Assembly: GCF_000524195.1 (NCBI RefSeq)
Contig: NW_020170515.1
Coordinates: 20,340-84,339, forward strand
DNA: 64,000 nt
Reading direction: 5' to 3'
DNA from: Echinococcus granulosus
Taxonomy: Eukaryota > Platyhelminthes > Cestoda > Cyclophyllidea > Taeniidae
The first letter of the stretch is position 1. Each line of letters starts with the position of its first letter. A program made the position numbers and the translations under genes. Below the pieces are notes generated by a model that saw only the letters and a program-made list of their open reading frames with translations, searched no databases and was not told the DNA's origin. Of this stretch, positions 61,101-64,000 are shown piece by piece.

Positions 61101-64000
61101 CGTGGGGATGAGGATGAGGGACAGTGCAAGGGAGAAGCAGCACCTCCGCTTTCTTCCCCGTCTCCCTTTTTCCCTCTTATTCCACCCCATATTATCCGTG
61201 CCATTCTGAAAGGTGGCATGAAGTTCTTGGTTGCTTCGCGTAGACCTATGACAATAGCACCCTTGTCCGCGGATTCACTGGTCCTGGTGTAGCCTAGAGA
61301 AAAGGCGGCGACAAAGAGGTAAATCTTACACATCTTTGAGTCCTGTGCAGTTGTGCCGAGTAGATTCATCTCATCCGTGATTGGCATTTTGTCTTTAGCC
61401 AGTGGCAACTTCACGGTGAATAATTACACCTGTAGTACACTGCATCCGAAACACACACGTACACACGCAAACAGCCCAGTGTCCTCTGGTGACGGAGTGG
61501 TGCGTGTCTGATATGTGAAGTGTGCGGTGGTGGGTAGTGCAAGTGGTGAGTGGACTGTTTGGAAACGACCAATGAGTTCTTCATTTATTAAATCAACGTG
61601 GCAACAAAGGTACCACGCGTTATTTGGTCAGTTATTCTTGTTTATTTTTAAATGCTTTCTCATTCTTTTTGTCATTTTTTGCATGAAACATGAAACATCT
61701 TCATTAACAGGACAACCCATCCTGCACAGGAGTCTAGTATGTAATGGAGTCGGCAGGTATGCAGAGGATGCATGAAATTGGATAGCCTTACATGCCCTGA
61801 GTGGAGAAAAAAAGTTATCCAATCGTCCAAATGAGCAGCACTGACTCGGCGACGGTGCGAGCAATGTCCGTAAAGATGCTATTCACGTTGCACTCGGTGG
61901 AAACGTTGAAGTGGGACTCGGATTCGCATGTCACGGTTATTTCTGCCAAGGCCGTGAGCTGGGAGCGCAGATCATGGTTGTCAGAGGTTAGAGCACACCA
62001 TCCCAATGTCATGACGCATTATGGTTTAGATTTTAGTTCATGTCTTTGGAGGAGACCTTGTTGTTTGCCACAGGCCACCACTACAGTTACAAAAATTTCT
62101 TGCTACCATCTCGATTGGCAGTGATGAAGTTGGCCTGAACCGAGGTATTGTATACCGAAGCCAGGTTGGCATGGCTTTTGATGCCTTCGCAGCCTTGGTC
62201 TAGCTGGGACGCCACGCGTGCGTTTGAAAAGCCATTGCTACTTGAAGTGCTCTTGCTCTGGAGCACCATCCAGGTTCAATGCAGTACACGACAAATTGAC
62301 CTCATGGTTTTGATGTCGCTCCAGTGTGATTGGACATCGTCCAACCACCTCCTTTGTCTCGCAAAGAGGTCCATCTCACTTGACCTTGCATACAGCCGAT
62401 ATAGAAAAACAATCACAGGAGATGTTGAGGATACCTCTCATACTTGAACAAAGGTTATTTTGAGGAACGATCTTCTTTTTATTCATCACCACTACTTCAC
62501 GCATCCAAGATCGGCCTGACCCTCATCACTTTCGCGTAAAGCTCTCTTTCTATAGTCTATCCTTCTGGTACCTCGAATCTCCGCACACAGCCTCGTTGAT
62601 CAGATGAGACTGAGGAGAGGCTAGTGCAACTTTGGAATCGGGTTACACGGAGTTTGTAAAGCGTCAAAACTTGAATCGCATCCATCTATTCATCCATTCC
62701 GCATCTGCCCATCCCGTTATTTGGAAATTTAAACAAAAGCTTGTCCAATTGCTGAAGTGAAAGCACACGCGTTAAAATGGTGGAACACCATCCATTAGGA
62801 GGCAGCAGCAGAGTTGGAGGTTAATCCTATTTCACCAGTATTGGAAGGTAGGCAAGGAATCGGAGTAGAGTTTCGCGGGAACCATGCCCAGGTGCCCGTA
62901 GGGCAGTTGTAAGTACAAATGCATGGAAGAGTTGAGATGTTCACATCTTCCAAGGGCTGTGCGGAGATGCAGGTTGTTTACCATGCACGCCGTCGTCATC
63001 ATTTGCATATCTGCCATCGTCCTTTTACGCCAGGTGGTTGCATGAGGGCAGTAAAAATCACGTGGTCTGTGGCAATTGCTTTCCTCTTGAAGGATTGGTG
63101 GTGGCTACAGTCAGAAGTCATAAATTCATCAGAAAATGACCTGATAATCTGGCGTCTGTCTGGCCTGTTCATTGCGGCCGCAGTGGGTAGACGTCTCTTG
63201 CAGTCGAGTGGACAAAATATTGATGCTTGCGGTTTGTCCTGAAGCAGTTACCAAGGTTGGTCGTCAACAGGCAACGCCAGCTTGACCATTCCAGTCAACG
63301 CTGCCACTAATTCGCCGGCAAAAATAGAAGGGCGCAGAGCGGAGTCGAGGAGAAAGAAAGCATGCTTATATGCAATTCCAAGTCCTTTAGCCAAAATTGC
63401 AAAGATCAAATTCAGATTTTGGGTAGGAAAGTAAGTTTGTTTAACCCCTGGCCATTTCAGTCGCTGGAGCTTCTGCCGCCCTCTTGGCAGCATAGACATC
63501 AGTTCAACCTCGAGTCTAGCAACCCTTCCATACACTGGTGACAACAAGCCTTCTGCCGCTTCGACATGTCAAACCACCTTGTCAAGCACGACTCTGGCAC
63601 TAACGACTGACAAGACTGTTGGAAGGAGTTTGTCTGCGCATGACATTTAAATCTTACTAAAACTATTTTTTGCCATCACCTAACATTTACTGACATGGGT
63701 AATGGGACACCAGGTGTATTTCAACTGCTAAAATTATTGGGACGCCAGTGTTCGCAGGTCATCGAAAAGTTCACAAGGACTTCAGCATTCTCTGAGGCAA
63801 TGATTTGTTACTTTTAGTCGAGATAGTTTGCATGCATTATCAAGATGAGATGGAGGTGGGTGAGTGTATTGCAATGGTACTCGTATTTTTACTCCATGAT
63901 AGCCGCTTGAATCTTCTTATTACAAAATGCCGGTCAAACTCAATGGATGGCTGCATGTGATTCCAGTTTTGGCTCTGCATCAACTCCAAGTGCTTCACCC
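58191..64000. other. 3' UTR then intergenic DNA, no supported gene
   Basis: After the presumed 3' UTR of the large gene the sequence contains C- and T-rich stretches (a C run of about 12 near 59450) and low-similarity open frames on both strands. Minus-strand frames at 61815-62012, 62087-62269, 62832-63017 and 63248-63547 look more protein-like than the rest. They could be exons of a gene that continues beyond the window, but none matches a family I know and splice joins could not be made consistent. Confidence 0.4.
58543..58548 (+). terminator. candidate polyadenylation signal AATAAA
   Basis: Canonical AATAAA hexamer 353 nt past the TAG of the large gene. It is the first one noticed downstream, so it is a reasonable but unproven end for this transcript. 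Confidence 0.4.

Noticed and set aside
1..64000. CRISPR arrays, bacterial operons or phage elements
   Set aside because: No regularly spaced direct repeats or prokaryotic gene layout; the window is intron-rich eukaryotic DNA.

Overview
This is eukaryotic nuclear DNA: intron-rich protein genes with GT-AG splice sites, standard code, no operons and two 100-N assembly gaps. Several introns are very short (25-48 nt in the CIAO1-like and CCDC137-like genes) beside multi-kilobase ones. With the divergence of the conserved proteins, this points to an invertebrate, and a flatworm (possibly a tapeworm) is my best guess. That assignment is inference only. Gene models were built by hand by reading frames, splice sites and codon phase together; every multi-exon model below is phase-consistent from end to end.

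Layout. 605-1824 (+): 3' part of CIAO1, the WD40 scaffold of cytosolic Fe-S protein assembly; its 5' exons lie before the window. 2907-3170 (+): a degenerate duplicate of the beta-TrCP D-domain exon whose end runs into a CIAO1-like fragment. 6840-14871 (+): beta-TrCP/FBXW1/Slimb, an F-box WD40 ubiquitin-ligase receptor, with an insertion between WD repeats 1 and 2 and a long low-complexity tail. 18737-19691 (-): six-exon CCDC137-like basic, probably nucleolar protein. It lies head to head, with 955 bp between start codons, with 20647-30873 (+): a ten-exon SR-type nuclear protein with an RS domain and long Gln/Ala tracts. 35094-58190 (+): a sixteen-exon gene for a protein of about 1913 residues, mostly low complexity. 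It has a possible PAS-like fold near the N-terminus and four LxxLL motifs, so it may be a p160/NCOA-like transcriptional coactivator; this identification is tentative. 58191-64000: 3' UTR and intergenic DNA with no gene I can support.

The genes are ordinary eukaryotic neighbours and not a pathway cluster. Non-coding parts hold diverged repeat families (pairs near 29.2/31.3 kb, 36.0/36.2 kb and 46.0/46.9 kb), probably decayed transposable elements. The points most worth checking are the chimeric CIAO1/beta-TrCP fragment, the identity of the large protein, a GC-AG intron, and a 25-nt intron.
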